Source of the DNA: Sphingobium sp. Cam5-1
GTDB lineage: Bacteria; Pseudomonadota; Alphaproteobacteria; Sphingomonadales; Sphingomonadaceae
Length of the DNA stretch: 64,000 nt
Direction of reading: 5' to 3'
NCBI RefSeq assembly: GCF_015693305.1
Contig: NZ_CP065139.1
Span: forward strand, 558,001 to 622,000
The first letter of the stretch is position 1, and each line of letters opens with the position of its first letter. Positions 9,275 through 18,116 of this stretch are shown piece after piece. The notes under the pieces are model-generated. The model worked only from the letters and a program-made list of their open reading frames with translations, made no database searches and was not told the origin of the DNA. Both the position numbers and the translations under genes were made by a program.

Positions 9275-10276
9275 ATGCCGCGCTGGGTGAACCGGCCTGA
9301 AGGGTCCAACTGGGGCGATTTCGGTGAGGATGACCAGATCGGCCGGATGAACCTGATCACGCCCGAACGCCGCCGCGCCGCCATGGCGGAAGTCGTCGAA
9401 GGCATCGCCTTCACGCTCAGCCTGCCACTCAACGTACCCACCATTCCCCTCGCGCCTTTCCGCCGCCCACCGCTGCTCAGCGCAGCCTGCGACGAGGAGG
9501 GCGAAATGTACAACCGCCTCGACCACAATGGCGACGAATCCACCTGCGATGACCGGGTCCTGCTCTACACCCAGCATTCCACCCAGTGGGACGCGCTGTC
9601 ACATCGCGGTCGCGCCTTCGACGCGGACGGCGACGGCGTGGCGGAGCTGGTCTATTATAACGGCTTCCGCGCTGGCGATCATATCAACGGCCCCGACGGC
9701 CCGGCTGGCGAGACCTGCGCCCGCGCGCTCGGCATAGAGACATTGGCGATGGCGGGCGTGCAGGGTCGCGGCGTCATGGTCAACCTGAAAGCCGCCTATG
9801 GGACGGAGTACCGGCCCATCTCCCGCGACGATCTGCTGCGCGCGATGGATGCACAGCGGGTGGAGGTGCGTACAGGCGACTTCCTGCTCCTCTACACCGG
9901 CGTCGACCGGATGGTTCTCGACCGGGAAGCGAGCGGCAAGGATACGCCGCTGGCCATGGCAGGGTGCGCCCTGGACGGCCGGGACGAAAGCCTGCTCCAA
10001 TGGATAATCGACAGCGGCATCACCGCCATCTGTTCAGACAATATCGCGATCGAGGCGCTCGACCTCATCCTTTCGCCTGAACCACCCCCCATCCGCCTGC
10101 CCATCCACGACCTATGCCTGTTCCGGCAGGGCATTTTCCTGGGCGAACTTTGGTATCTTGAGCAACTGGCCGCATGGCTGCATGAACAAAAGCGCCATGC
10201 TTTCCTGCTCACCGCGCCGCCGCTTCGCCTGCCGGGCAGCGTCGGTTCACCCGTGACGCCCATCGCGACTGTCTGA
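9275..10276 (+). CDS. Cyclase/kynurenine-formamidase-like family protein
   Basis: A 333-residue protein of the cyclase family (metal-dependent amide or ester/lactone hydrolases related to kynurenine formamidase). The motif QHSTQWDALSH (about residues 97-107) corresponds to the family's metal-binding H-x-G-T-H-x-D-x-x-x-H; the first and last histidines and the aspartate are kept while the central histidine position carries Gln, as in a branch of longer homologs. The ATG at 9275 is preferred over an upstream GTG at 9269 because AAGGAG lies seven bases before it. It follows the epimerase closely. The actual substrate is unknown. Confidence 0.75.
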   Translation: MPRWVNRPEGSNWGDFGEDDQIGRMNLITPERRRAAMAEVVEGIAFTLSLPLNVPTIPLAPFRRPPLLSAACDEEGEMYNRLDHNGDESTCDDRVLLYTQHSTQWDALSHRGRAFDADGDGVAELVYYNGFRAGDHINGPDGPAGETCARALGIETLAMAGVQGRGVMVNLKAAYGTEYRPISRDDLLRAMDAQRVEVRTGDFLLLYTGVDRMVLDREASGKDTPLAMAGCALDGRDESLLQWIIDSGITAICSDNIAIEALDLILSPEPPPIRLPIHDLCLFRQGIFLGELWYLEQLAAWLHEQKRHAFLLTAPPLRLPGSVGSPVTPIATV

Positions 10277-10294
10277 GGGCCAGCCGGAGCCGCG

Positions 10295-10963
10295 TCAGTC
10301 CTTCTTTGTGGGGCTATCCTCGTTCAACATCGCGCATGCGCCGTTCAGGAACAGGCTTGTCACGGTTTCGGCATTGGCCTTGATCTGTGCCGGGGTCATG
10401 GCCTTCGTATTATAGATCACGCGATACTGCCACCGCCGCAGCAACAGGGCGACATACAAATCGGCCAGCATTTCAGCACGGGGCTTGCTGAAACCATGCG
10501 CCCTTAAAATCTGCTGCAACGGATCAAGCTGGAACCGTTCGAACTGGCGGCGCGACACGTCCTCCAGTTGAGGGAAGCTGATGCTTTCGCGATAGATGAT
10601 GCGGGCCAGCCTGACCTGCCGGTCATGGTTTATCCGGGTGCTTACATGCAGCGCGTAGCGCATCAGCTGCTCACGCAGCGTGCCCTTGCAATCCCCCGGG
10701 AAGTGATGACGGATGGCCGACATTTCCAGACAGGCTTCGAACAACGCGACCTTGTCGGTATAGCGATTATACACCGTCCGCGTGGATACGCCCGCGCGTT
10801 CGGCGATCGCGCGCACCGAGGCACCATGGAAACCATGGTTCGAAAATTCCTCCAACGCCGCTTCCAGCATTGCCTCTTGTTTCAGCTCAGCCTCGCGCGC
10901 ATTGGGTCTGCCTACCCGCCGCGTTGCCCCCTCAACCCTTTTCTCCGCCTCGCTGCTGATCAT
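10295..10963 (-). CDS. TetR family transcriptional regulator
   Basis: A 222-residue regulator with the standard TetR N-terminal helix-turn-helix: AALEEFSNHGFHGASVRAI followed by AERAGVSTRTVYNRYTDK (about residues 35-70). The C-terminal ligand domain is not specific to any recognised ligand. A basic RRVGRPNAR stretch precedes the HTH. The start was set at MISSEAE, which gives the usual short N-terminal tail. It converges on the cyclase gene and may control the epimerase/cyclase pair or the SnoaL/SDR pair on its other side. An 8-base palindrome GACCGGTC at 11048-11055 upstream is a possible autoregulatory site. Confidence 0.85.
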   Translation of the reverse strand: MISSEAEKRVEGATRRVGRPNAREAELKQEAMLEAALEEFSNHGFHGASVRAIAERAGVSTRTVYNRYTDKVALFEACLEMSAIRHHFPGDCKGTLREQLMRYALHVSTRINHDRQVRLARIIYRESISFPQLEDVSRRQFERFQLDPLQQILRAHGFSKPRAEMLADLYVALLLRRWQYRVIYNTKAMTPAQIKANAETVTSLFLNGACAMLNEDSPTKKD

Positions 10964-11148
10964 CGACTGGCCTCGTCCCCCCTTGGCCTGGCACCATGAA
11001 CCCGCACGAACGCCGTGCGGCTCTAACGCCTGGCTATAGGATATATTGACCGGTCCAGATAGTGGCGGAACGCGCAAGAATGCTTCCGACCGCGGATCCC
11101 GGGCGGGGACCCGATCAGGGCACGAGTTGGAGGCCGCTTAGCGCGCCT

Positions 11149-11607
11149 TCATGCCACGACCGTTGGCACTGGCGGCATGTCCGGCACATTATGCGCGTAA
11201 CCCATTTCCTCATATCGTTCCGCGATCCTCCACCCCTTGTCCGTGCGGACCAGCTTGTCGCGATACCAGAGGCCGATGAAGAACACCTGCTCCACGCCAT
11301 CGTCGCCCTTATAGACCATGGGATTGAACAGAACGGTCCGGCTGCGCGCCGTGTCCCCGTCCAGTTCCAGCTTGGTCGTCGCCACCATATGCTGGAATAG
11401 CGGGAATCGCTCCATGGCCACGGGCAACCATGCCTTGATCTGCGCCACGCTGCCCTTCGCGCCGCCAGTTTCGCTGTAATCAATCACTGCGTCGGGGGTG
11501 AAGACGTCGTCCAGTCCGTCCCAGTTCCGCTCATCAATGGCATAGCTATAGCGGGACAGAAGATCCTGAATCTCCAGCCGATCCGATATTTCCTGAAGCG
11601 ACAGCAT
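11149..11607 (-). CDS. SnoaL-like / NTF2-fold protein
   Basis: A 152-residue protein of the nuclear-transport-factor-2 fold (SnoaL_4-like). Recognisable parts are EIQDLLSRYSYAIDERNWDGL at the N-terminus and DVFTPDAVIDYSETGG, then the strand-rich C-terminal half with TRTVLF-like and GWRIAERYEEMGY segments. Family members are small hydratases, isomerases or dioxygenase beta subunits; many act in steroid or aromatic catabolism. AGGAGGA lies six bases before the chosen ATG, a strong ribosome site. It is divergent from an SDR gene across a 143-bp shared promoter region. Confidence 0.82.
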   Translation of the reverse strand: MLSLQEISDRLEIQDLLSRYSYAIDERNWDGLDDVFTPDAVIDYSETGGAKGSVAQIKAWLPVAMERFPLFQHMVATTKLELDGDTARSRTVLFNPMVYKGDDGVEQVFFIGLWYRDKLVRTDKGWRIAERYEEMGYAHNVPDMPPVPTVVA

Positions 11608-11750
11608 CAGACATCCTCCTTCTGATTTTATATACCGAAACAGGCCCGCCGGGTTCGCGCTTGTCAAGTTTTTCCGTGTATGAGCCTTGAATTGCGTAGC
11701 AAACTGACGCAAGCATCAACAAACAAAATGACAGGTTAAGGAGAGGTAGC

Positions 11751-12497
11751 ATGCGTCTGGAAGGCAAGACGGCGATCGTGACCGGCGCAGCTTCGGGAAT
11801 CGGTCTGGCGGTGGCAAAGCGGCTGGCGGCCGACGGCGCCAAGGTGATCATCGGCGATCGAAACGCCCAAGGCGTTGAAGAGACGGCACAGGCCATTGGT
11901 TCGGCGGCTACCGCCCTCGCGCTCGACGTCGCGGATGAAGCATCCTGCAAGGCTATAGTCGATCGCGCGGTCGCGCTTCATGGCGGGCTCGACATCCTCT
12001 GCAACATCGCTGGCGTGCTGGATTTCGGCCGCTTCGAAGATGTTGATCGCACGCGGTGGGACCGCGTCATCTCTGTCAACCTGACCGGCGTCTATCAGAT
12101 GTGCCGCGCCGCCATGCCCCATTTGGTCGAGCGCCGCGGCAATATCATCAACATGGCGTCAGCCGCTGGCCTTGTCGGCGTGCCTTATAATTCGGCCTAC
12201 ACTGCGTCGAAACATGGCGTAGTCGGCCTGACCCGCGCGCTGGCGCTGGAATTTTCGAAGGAAGGCGTGCGCGTGAACGCCGTTTGTCCGGGCGGCGTAG
12301 ACACGCCGATGCTGCATCAGACCCCGCCGGAAAATATCGACTGGCAGATGGTGATGCGTTCGGCATCCTGGCTAGACAGCGGCGCGATGGCGACCACCGA
12401 CGACATCGCCGACACCGTGGCTTTTCTGGCATCGGCAGAGGCAAAGCGAATCACCGGCGTGGCCTTCCCCGTCGACGGCGGCCAGACCGCAGGCTGA
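11751..12497 (+). CDS. SDR family oxidoreductase
   Basis: A 248-residue classical SDR with TGAASGIG (about 12-19), NIAG, the catalytic serine in NMASAAG, YTASK, and a VDGGQTAG ending. It is expected to interconvert an alcohol and ketone with NAD(H), judging by the acidic GDRN turn after the second strand. AAGGAGAGG precedes the ATG. It heads an operon with the sulfotransferase (41 bases downstream) and the haloalkane dehalogenase. Confidence 0.92.
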   Translation: MRLEGKTAIVTGAASGIGLAVAKRLAADGAKVIIGDRNAQGVEETAQAIGSAATALALDVADEASCKAIVDRAVALHGGLDILCNIAGVLDFGRFEDVDRTRWDRVISVNLTGVYQMCRAAMPHLVERRGNIINMASAAGLVGVPYNSAYTASKHGVVGLTRALALEFSKEGVRVNAVCPGGVDTPMLHQTPPENIDWQMVMRSASWLDSGAMATTDDIADTVAFLASAEAKRITGVAFPVDGGQTAG

Positions 12498-12538
12498 TTC
12501 TACCCCAACCTCAAGCTTTTTGAAGAAGAGTGACGACC

Positions 12539-13714
12539 ATGGCGACCCAGCCCGACCAGATTCAGACCCAGCCCCTCGAACGGGAGGCGCTGCTGCAACA
12601 GGCGCGTGAAAGGGCAGGGCTCGCTGACTTCGGGGACGAATGGTTCTTAGAACCGATGGACCAGTATATCGAGGCATCTGACCGAGAAGGGCGCCTGACC
12701 CCGGCCGGCCGCGCTTCGACGACGGAAGTGATCGTAAAGGGGCTGGTCAGCCGCCTGCGCATGGTCGAGGACATCAAGCGCCACCCTGAGATTCTCAACG
12801 AAAAAGTCGATGTCGCGGGTATCATCCTCGGACTGCCGCGCACGGGCAGCACCATCTTCCAGCGCCTGCTCGCCAGCGCGCCCGGCATGACGGGCATACG
12901 CTGGTACGAAGCGCAGAATTTCGCCCCCTTCCCCGGCGAAGAACGCGGCAATCCGGTCGAGCGCCGCGCCTATGCGCAGGCGATGATCGACGGCTGGCTC
13001 CAGCTTTCACCCGAACTCGCGTCCATCCACCCGCTCGAACCCGACGCGCCGGACGAAGAAATCCTGATCCTCGGCCAGATGTTCGTCAGCACGATGATCG
13101 AGGGCATGAATTATGTGCCCAGCTTCACCCGCTGGCTGAACACTTACGACCAGTCAAAGGGGCATGAGGACCTCAAGACCATCCTCAAATATCTCCAGTG
13201 GCAGGACCCTTCGCGCAAGGGCCGCAAGTGGATATTGAAGAGCCCGTCCAACCTTCCCTATGCCGAGGTCGCGGCCAAGGCTTTTCCGAACGCGCTGCTC
13301 ATCATGACGCATCGCGACCCGTTGCAGACCGTCCCCTCCTACGTTTCCATGCAGGCCGCACTTTACAAGCTCAGCGCCACGCTGACCGACGCGGAAGTCG
13401 GCGCCTTCTGGTTCCCGCGCCTTGTCGAATGGATGCGCATGTTCGAAGCCGCGCGTGAGCGGATCGGCGAAGACCGATTCATCGACATCGACTATCGCGA
13501 AGTCGGCAAGGAACCGATGGCGCAGGCCGAACGGGTCCTTTCCCGCATGGGCATCCCCGTCGATGCGCAATTGGAAGAAGTGCTGGCTGAATTTCTTGCG
13601 GGCAACAAGCGCGAGCAGCGCCCGATGCACGACTATTCGCTCGAACGCTTCGGCCTCGATGAAGAAGCCATCAAGCGCGAATTCGCCACCTATCGCGAAC
13701 GCTACATTTCCTGA
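12539..13714 (+). CDS. Sulfotransferase family protein
   Basis: A 391-residue protein of the bacterial sulfotransferase family (Sulfotransfer_3 type). The 5'-phosphosulfate loop is seen as GLPRTGSTIFQRLL (about 97-110) and the 3'-phosphate site as WILKSPSNL and LIMTHRDPLQTVPSYVSM (about 232-270). These enzymes transfer sulfate from PAPS to a hydroxyl group, though many bacterial relatives are untested. The start at 12539 is preferred over a GTG nine bases earlier because AAGAAGAG then has normal spacing. It lies between an SDR and a haloalkane dehalogenase in one operon, which would suit processing of an alcohol. Confidence 0.85.
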   Translation: MATQPDQIQTQPLEREALLQQARERAGLADFGDEWFLEPMDQYIEASDREGRLTPAGRASTTEVIVKGLVSRLRMVEDIKRHPEILNEKVDVAGIILGLPRTGSTIFQRLLASAPGMTGIRWYEAQNFAPFPGEERGNPVERRAYAQAMIDGWLQLSPELASIHPLEPDAPDEEILILGQMFVSTMIEGMNYVPSFTRWLNTYDQSKGHEDLKTILKYLQWQDPSRKGRKWILKSPSNLPYAEVAAKAFPNALLIMTHRDPLQTVPSYVSMQAALYKLSATLTDAEVGAFWFPRLVEWMRMFEAARERIGEDRFIDIDYREVGKEPMAQAERVLSRMGIPVDAQLEEVLAEFLAGNKREQRPMHDYSLERFGLDEEAIKREFATYRERYIS

Positions 13715-13716
13715 CG

Positions 13717-14658
13717 ATGGAAGTCCGACCGGGCATATTGCGGACGCCCGAAGCCTGCTTCGATGCGCTGCCGGCCTATGACTTCGCGCCCCACTATGTG
13801 GAGGTGGAGGATACGCGCCTTGGCCCGCTGCGCACGCATTATGTCGATGAAGGGGATGCGAAGGCACCCATAGTCCTCATGCTGCACGGCAATCCCACCT
13901 GGAGCTATCTATACCGCCACATGATCGGCCCGGTAGCGGCGGTCGGCTATCGCGTCATCGCGCCTGATATGATCGGCTTCGGCAAATCGGACAAGCCCGC
14001 ATCTCGCGCCGACTATGGCTTCGACCGCTTCGTCCAATGGATGCGCGCCTTCGTGGAGGCCCTCGACCTTCGCGGCGTCACCCTCGTCTGCCAGGATTGG
14101 GGCGGCCCCGTCGGCCTGCGCGTCCTGTCCGAATGTCCCGAGCGTTTCAGCGCTGTCCTCGCCACCAACACGCTGCTGCAAAATTGCGACCCGCCACCGC
14201 TCGGCGTCCCCGATTGGCCGAGCGAGCAGATCGCCATTTGGGTCGAAACCTGCCGCACCAGCGAAGATCTGCCGCTGGAACTACTCGTCGGTCGCGCCTG
14301 CGTCACCGATGTTCCAACAGAGGTGCTCGCCGCCTATGCCGCACCTTTCCCCGACGCCTCCTACAAGAAAGGCATGCTCCAGATCACCTGCGGCATCCCG
14401 ATCGCGGAGGGCGCCGAAGGGCTGGAGGCGAACCGCGCCGCCTGGCGCTTCCTCGAAAGCTGGGACAAGCCTTTCCTCACCGCCTTCAGCGATCAGGACC
14501 CTGCCACCATTGCCTGGGAAGCGGTCTTCCAACGCCGCATCCCAGGCGCAAAAGGCCAGCCGCACACCCGCATCCCCAATGGCGGCCATTTCGTGCAGGA
14601 AGATCAGGGCGCAGCGCTGGCGCGGGTGCTGATCAAATTTCTAAAGGCCAATCACTAA
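13717..14658 (+). CDS. Haloalkane dehalogenase, HLD-I (DhlA-like) subfamily
   Basis: A 313-residue alpha/beta hydrolase. The full catalytic set of subfamily HLD-I can be placed: nucleophile D127 in CQDWGG, halide-holding W128 and W175, acid D259 and H291 in GGHFVQE. Spacing matches DhlA (D124, W125, W175, D260, H289) almost residue for residue. HGNPTWSYLYR carries the oxyanion-hole region. It should hydrolyse a terminal carbon-halogen bond to an alcohol plus halide in the cytoplasm. The ATG comes two bases after the sulfotransferase stop, so the genes are cotranscribed. The native substrate need not be a haloalkane, since environmental HLDs are often orphan enzymes. Confidence 0.92.
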   Translation: MEVRPGILRTPEACFDALPAYDFAPHYVEVEDTRLGPLRTHYVDEGDAKAPIVLMLHGNPTWSYLYRHMIGPVAAVGYRVIAPDMIGFGKSDKPASRADYGFDRFVQWMRAFVEALDLRGVTLVCQDWGGPVGLRVLSECPERFSAVLATNTLLQNCDPPPLGVPDWPSEQIAIWVETCRTSEDLPLELLVGRACVTDVPTEVLAAYAAPFPDASYKKGMLQITCGIPIAEGAEGLEANRAAWRFLESWDKPFLTAFSDQDPATIAWEAVFQRRIPGAKGQPHTRIPNGGHFVQEDQGAALARVLIKFLKANH

Positions 14659-14659
14659 G

Positions 14660-14728
14660 TCCGTTCGCTTCGAGCGCAGTCGAGAAGCCGCAGTACATCG
14701 TGTCTCGACTACGCTCGACACGAACGGA
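14660..14728. repeat. Imperfect inverted repeat (REP-like) between convergent genes
   Basis: The arms 14660-14685 and 14703-14728 are reverse complements with about three or four mismatches over 26 bases (core GTCGAGCG.AGTCGAGA). The pair lies between the dehalogenase and the convergent araC-type gene and may act as a bidirectional terminator or a REP-type element. Confidence 0.6.
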
Positions 14729-14745
14729 GTCTGGCGGAACAGCCC

Positions 14746-15633
14746 TCAGTGAAACCCCTGCCGGAACGCACGCGGAGTCAGCCCCGTAGCCCGCCGGAAC
14801 GCGGCACTAAAAGCACTCGCCGTCGCAAAGCCCAACGCTTTCGCGATCCGGTTCATTGGCAGCAATCCGCCCCGGATCATGTCTTGCGCCCGCTCCATCC
14901 GGATCGCTGCTGCATGATCGGACAGCGCCATGCCCGCCGTCGCCGCGAAGGATCGCGACAGGTGCGACCGGCTGATCCCACACAGGCTGGCAAGCGCCTG
15001 CGTCGTCGGCCATTCCCCGTCACTCGACCGCAGCGCCTCCTCGATCCGGGCGAGCTGCCAGGGCGCAAGACCTCCCTGCGCCGCGTCCGCTTGCCGCGTC
15101 CGCCGGAACAGCCGCGCCAGTTCTACCATCGCCAACTGCACCAGCGCCTCGACCGCCATCTCCGCACCAAAGCCCGGCGTCACCGTTTCCTGCTTCAGCC
15201 GCTCCGCCAGCGCCATCAGCACCGGTGAGTTGATCGCCGCGCATCGGCTCAACCGCCGTGAGTCCCAGTCCGACAATCCCGTTACAGCGGCAAAGCGCAC
15301 CGGATCGAAACGGCAGGTCAATATGTCCAGCGTGCCCCCATCGCCGCGCGAATGCATGGCGATGCCGCCGGGCCGCAGCATCAGGCGGCCAACCTTGTGT
15401 CGCCGCCGGTCGCCCAGATCGAACATGATTTCGCCCTGCGTCCCTTCGGCGCGCGGCATGACGATCGACAGGATCGGCGCTTCGTCCAGTTCCCACATCT
15501 CATTGGGCCGGGGCAGCTCATAACGGCGAAGTTCGACACGCGCAGCACTGCTGACGGCAGAGGCCAGCACCGTCCACGGTCCGCTATGGCCGCCCGGCGT
15601 AGCTTTGGCATCGGTCAAAAGCTGCTGCGTCAT
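14746..15633 (-). CDS. AraC family transcriptional regulator
   Basis: A 295-residue regulator: N-terminal ligand-sensing half (HSRGDGGTLDILTC, FDPVRFAAVTG) and a C-terminal double helix-turn-helix (about 200-293) with TTQALASLCGISRSHLSRSF and the second helix pair IAKALGFATASAFSAAFRR..TGLTPRAFRQ. These proteins usually activate a nearby catabolic operon. It is divergent from the SDR at 15736 across 102 bp, so the operon SDR-SDR-EthD-GST is the likely target. The start MTQQLL is chosen; a longer upstream frame is not supported. Confidence 0.88.
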   Translation of the reverse strand: MTQQLLTDAKATPGGHSGPWTVLASAVSSAARVELRRYELPRPNEMWELDEAPILSIVMPRAEGTQGEIMFDLGDRRRHKVGRLMLRPGGIAMHSRGDGGTLDILTCRFDPVRFAAVTGLSDWDSRRLSRCAAINSPVLMALAERLKQETVTPGFGAEMAVEALVQLAMVELARLFRRTRQADAAQGGLAPWQLARIEEALRSSDGEWPTTQALASLCGISRSHLSRSFAATAGMALSDHAAAIRMERAQDMIRGGLLPMNRIAKALGFATASAFSAAFRRATGLTPRAFRQGFH

Positions 15634-15735
15634 CACCGCAACGATAATCTCATGCGAGCGAGAGAACAAGCACTGGCTATGCGCAGAAAAAACTGCCATC
15701 TACAACGCAACAAAGCAAAAGATGGAGAGTGTTTC

Positions 15736-16500
15736 ATGAGCAGAACCATAGTTGTAACCGGCGCTGCATCGGGAATCGGCGCCGCCACCCGCGACAGGCT
15801 GGAACGTGGCGGCCATCGCGTCATTGGCGTCGATCTGCGCAATTCTGATATCGATGCCGATCTGGGCACCGTCGAAGGCCGGGCCAGCATGATAGATCAG
15901 GTGACGCGTCTTGCGCCCGATGGCGTCGATGCCGTGCTCGCGGGCGCGGGCATCTCACGCCAGGGGATGGACCGCGAAACCATCGCCATCAATTATTTCG
16001 GTGCGGTCGCCACGCTGGAAGGACTACGACCCCTGCTGGCGAAATCCGCCCGGCCCCGCGCCGTCGCCATCTGCTCAACCGCCGCGATGCTTCCGTCGAA
16101 CAACAAGGTGGTCGAACTTTGCCTCGCGGATAAGGAAGAAGCCGCGCTGGACGCCATCGCCGCTGACGCGGGCAACGCCTATGCCACGTCAAAAAACGCC
16201 TTGTCCCACTGGGTGCGCCGCGCGGCGGTAAGACCTGAATGGGGCGGCGCAGGCATCCTGCTGAACGGCATCGGGCCGGGCGTCGTAAAGACGCCGATGA
16301 CGACGCCGCTGCTCGACCAACCCGACATGGTCAAGCTGATCAACCAGAGTAATCCGATCGCGATCAAGGATTATGCGGGACCCGAAGACATCGCCGAACT
16401 GCTCGATTTCCTGCTCAACATGGAAAATAACTATCTTCTCGGCCAGTTGATCTTCATCGACGGCGGCAGCGATGCCATATTGCGGCCTCAGCAAATCTGA
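15736..16500 (+). CDS. SDR family oxidoreductase, 3-alpha-HSD/carbonyl reductase-like
   Basis: A 254-residue SDR of the 3-alpha-hydroxysteroid dehydrogenase/carbonyl reductase type. TGAASGIG starts at residue 8; the second strand gives GVDLRNSDIDADL, as in HsdA-like enzymes. The active site is CSTAAM...YATSK, with the insert LADKEEAALDAIA between serine and tyrosine that is characteristic of this subgroup. The C-terminus ends in IDGGSDAILRP. It would interconvert a cyclic alcohol and ketone. First gene of a four-gene operon, divergent from the AraC regulator. Confidence 0.88.
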   Translation: MSRTIVVTGAASGIGAATRDRLERGGHRVIGVDLRNSDIDADLGTVEGRASMIDQVTRLAPDGVDAVLAGAGISRQGMDRETIAINYFGAVATLEGLRPLLAKSARPRAVAICSTAAMLPSNNKVVELCLADKEEAALDAIAADAGNAYATSKNALSHWVRRAAVRPEWGGAGILLNGIGPGVVKTPMTTPLLDQPDMVKLINQSNPIAIKDYAGPEDIAELLDFLLNMENNYLLGQLIFIDGGSDAILRPQQI

Positions 16501-16557
16501 CGCCAAAGGGGCGGCGGCCCACGATAAACAGAAACTAGGCCAAGGAAAGGAAGAGCG

Positions 16558-17319
16558 ATGTCGGGTCTGCAAGGCAAGGTTGCCCTCATAACCGGGGCAG
16601 GACAGGGCATTGGTCAGGGCATCGCCCTCGCCCTCGCCAGCGAAGGCGTCGATCTGCTCCTCGCCGGAAGGACGCTCGAAAAGGTCCAGGAAACCGCGCA
16701 GCTTGCGCAGGAACGCGGCGTCCGCGCCATCGCCGTCGCCTGCAATGTCAAGGACGCGGACGATCTCGCCGCCGCCGTGGACAGGGCGGTCACCGATCTG
16801 GGCGGCGTCGACATCCTGATCAACAATGCGCAGGAAGTGCCGCTCGGCCTGCTGGATGAAGTGACTGACGAGGCTTTCCTTGCCGGATTTGAATCCGGCC
16901 CGCTCGCCTCCTTCCGCCTGATGAAGCTGGTGCGTCCCCACATGGCGGCGCGCGGCGGCGGCACCATTTTCAACTTCGCCTCGTCCGCTGGCATCCGCTG
17001 GGACATGACCGGCTATGGCTGTTACGGCGCGGTGAAGCAGGCGACCCGCGTCCTTACGCGCGCGGGTGCAGCGGAATGGGGGCGGCAGAATATCCGCGTC
17101 CTCACCATCGCGCCGCATGCTGAATCCCCGGGCCTCAAATGGTGGATCGAAAATAATCCCGAAGAAGCAAAGGCCTTCTTCCGCACCATCCCGCTCGACC
17201 GCATCGGCCGACTGGAGGAAGATATCGGCCGGGCGATCGTCGCGCTGTGCGGATCGGACCTGTCCTATCTGACCGGCGCCACCATCCCGCTCGACGGCGG
17301 ACAGGCCAATTTCGACTGA
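16558..17319 (+). CDS. SDR family oxidoreductase
   Basis: A 253-residue classical SDR: TGAGQGIGQG (about 12-21), the adenine-pocket aspartate region CNVKDADD, NNAQE in place of the usual NNAG, catalytic FASSAG and YGAVK, and the ending LDGGQANFD. AAGGAAAGG precedes the ATG by about nine bases. The NNAQ variant alters the structural asparagine-glycine turn but keeps the first Asn. Second gene of the operon; the next gene starts 26 bases later. Confidence 0.9.
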   Translation: MSGLQGKVALITGAGQGIGQGIALALASEGVDLLLAGRTLEKVQETAQLAQERGVRAIAVACNVKDADDLAAAVDRAVTDLGGVDILINNAQEVPLGLLDEVTDEAFLAGFESGPLASFRLMKLVRPHMAARGGGTIFNFASSAGIRWDMTGYGCYGAVKQATRVLTRAGAAEWGRQNIRVLTIAPHAESPGLKWWIENNPEEAKAFFRTIPLDRIGRLEEDIGRAIVALCGSDLSYLTGATIPLDGGQANFD

Positions 17320-17345
17320 CCTGAAAGATTGATGGAGAGATCTGA

Positions 17346-18065
17346 ATGGAAAAGCTGATCTGCGCTCTTTGGGCGCCCGAGGGCATGAGCCGCGCCGAAT
17401 ATGCGGAACAATTAAAGGCCACACTGCCAACCGCGCTCAAGGAAGCGGGCGCCAATACGATCCGCCTCAATGTCCGTGACGCAACTGTGGAGCCCGCCGC
17501 GCCCCTGCTCCAAACTTGGCAGCAGCCGCAGCAGGATGCGGTTGTGCAATTCTGGCTGCCCACCTCCAATGCCCATTTCCGCGGCCCTATCGATAGCATA
17601 GTGGCCGAACATAGCGGCCGGTTCGCGGCATGGCTGGTTGCGGAATCCACCATCATCCCAAACCGGGATCATGTGCCGCAGGCCGGCGCGCGCACCTGGG
17701 GCTGGTCGCAGGCCAGCTTCATCTCCTTCCGCCCCGACATGAGCTGGGAGGATGCCGTCGCACATTGGCACAGTCACCACACCCGCGTCGCCATCGATAC
17801 CCAGGCGAATTTTGAATATGTGCAGAATATCATCGTCCGTGCGCTAACGCCGAACGCGCCCGATTATGACGCCTTTGTCGAGGAATGCTTCTCGCCGGAA
17901 GCGATGACCGTTTCCCCCGCCTTCTTCGACGCGGTGGGCGATGATGCAAAATTCGCTCGTAATACAAAGGATATGGCGGAAAGTTGCGCAGGCTTCATTG
18001 ATTTCTCGCGCATCGACATCATCCCGACGAGCCAGTTCGACTTCGCGCATCTGGACGGCAGGTGA
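17346..18065 (+). CDS. EthD domain-containing protein
   Basis: A 239-residue protein made of two ferredoxin-like dimeric alpha/beta-barrel halves. The second half has SWEDAVAHWHSHHTRVA, typical of EthD-like proteins, and the first has GMSRAEYAEQL. EthD was named for a gene needed in ether (MTBE) oxidation; relatives in sphingomonad catabolic operons probably bind or isomerise an intermediate. No catalytic residues can be named with certainty. Within the SDR-SDR-EthD-GST operon it may act on a keto intermediate from the SDRs (inference). Confidence 0.75.
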   Translation: MEKLICALWAPEGMSRAEYAEQLKATLPTALKEAGANTIRLNVRDATVEPAAPLLQTWQQPQQDAVVQFWLPTSNAHFRGPIDSIVAEHSGRFAAWLVAESTIIPNRDHVPQAGARTWGWSQASFISFRPDMSWEDAVAHWHSHHTRVAIDTQANFEYVQNIIVRALTPNAPDYDAFVEECFSPEAMTVSPAFFDAVGDDAKFARNTKDMAESCAGFIDFSRIDIIPTSQFDFAHLDGR

Positions 18066-18116
18066 AATCTTCGGGGGCCATCTGAAAAACGAACAGTGAC
18101 CAGCCGGAGTTGAAGG

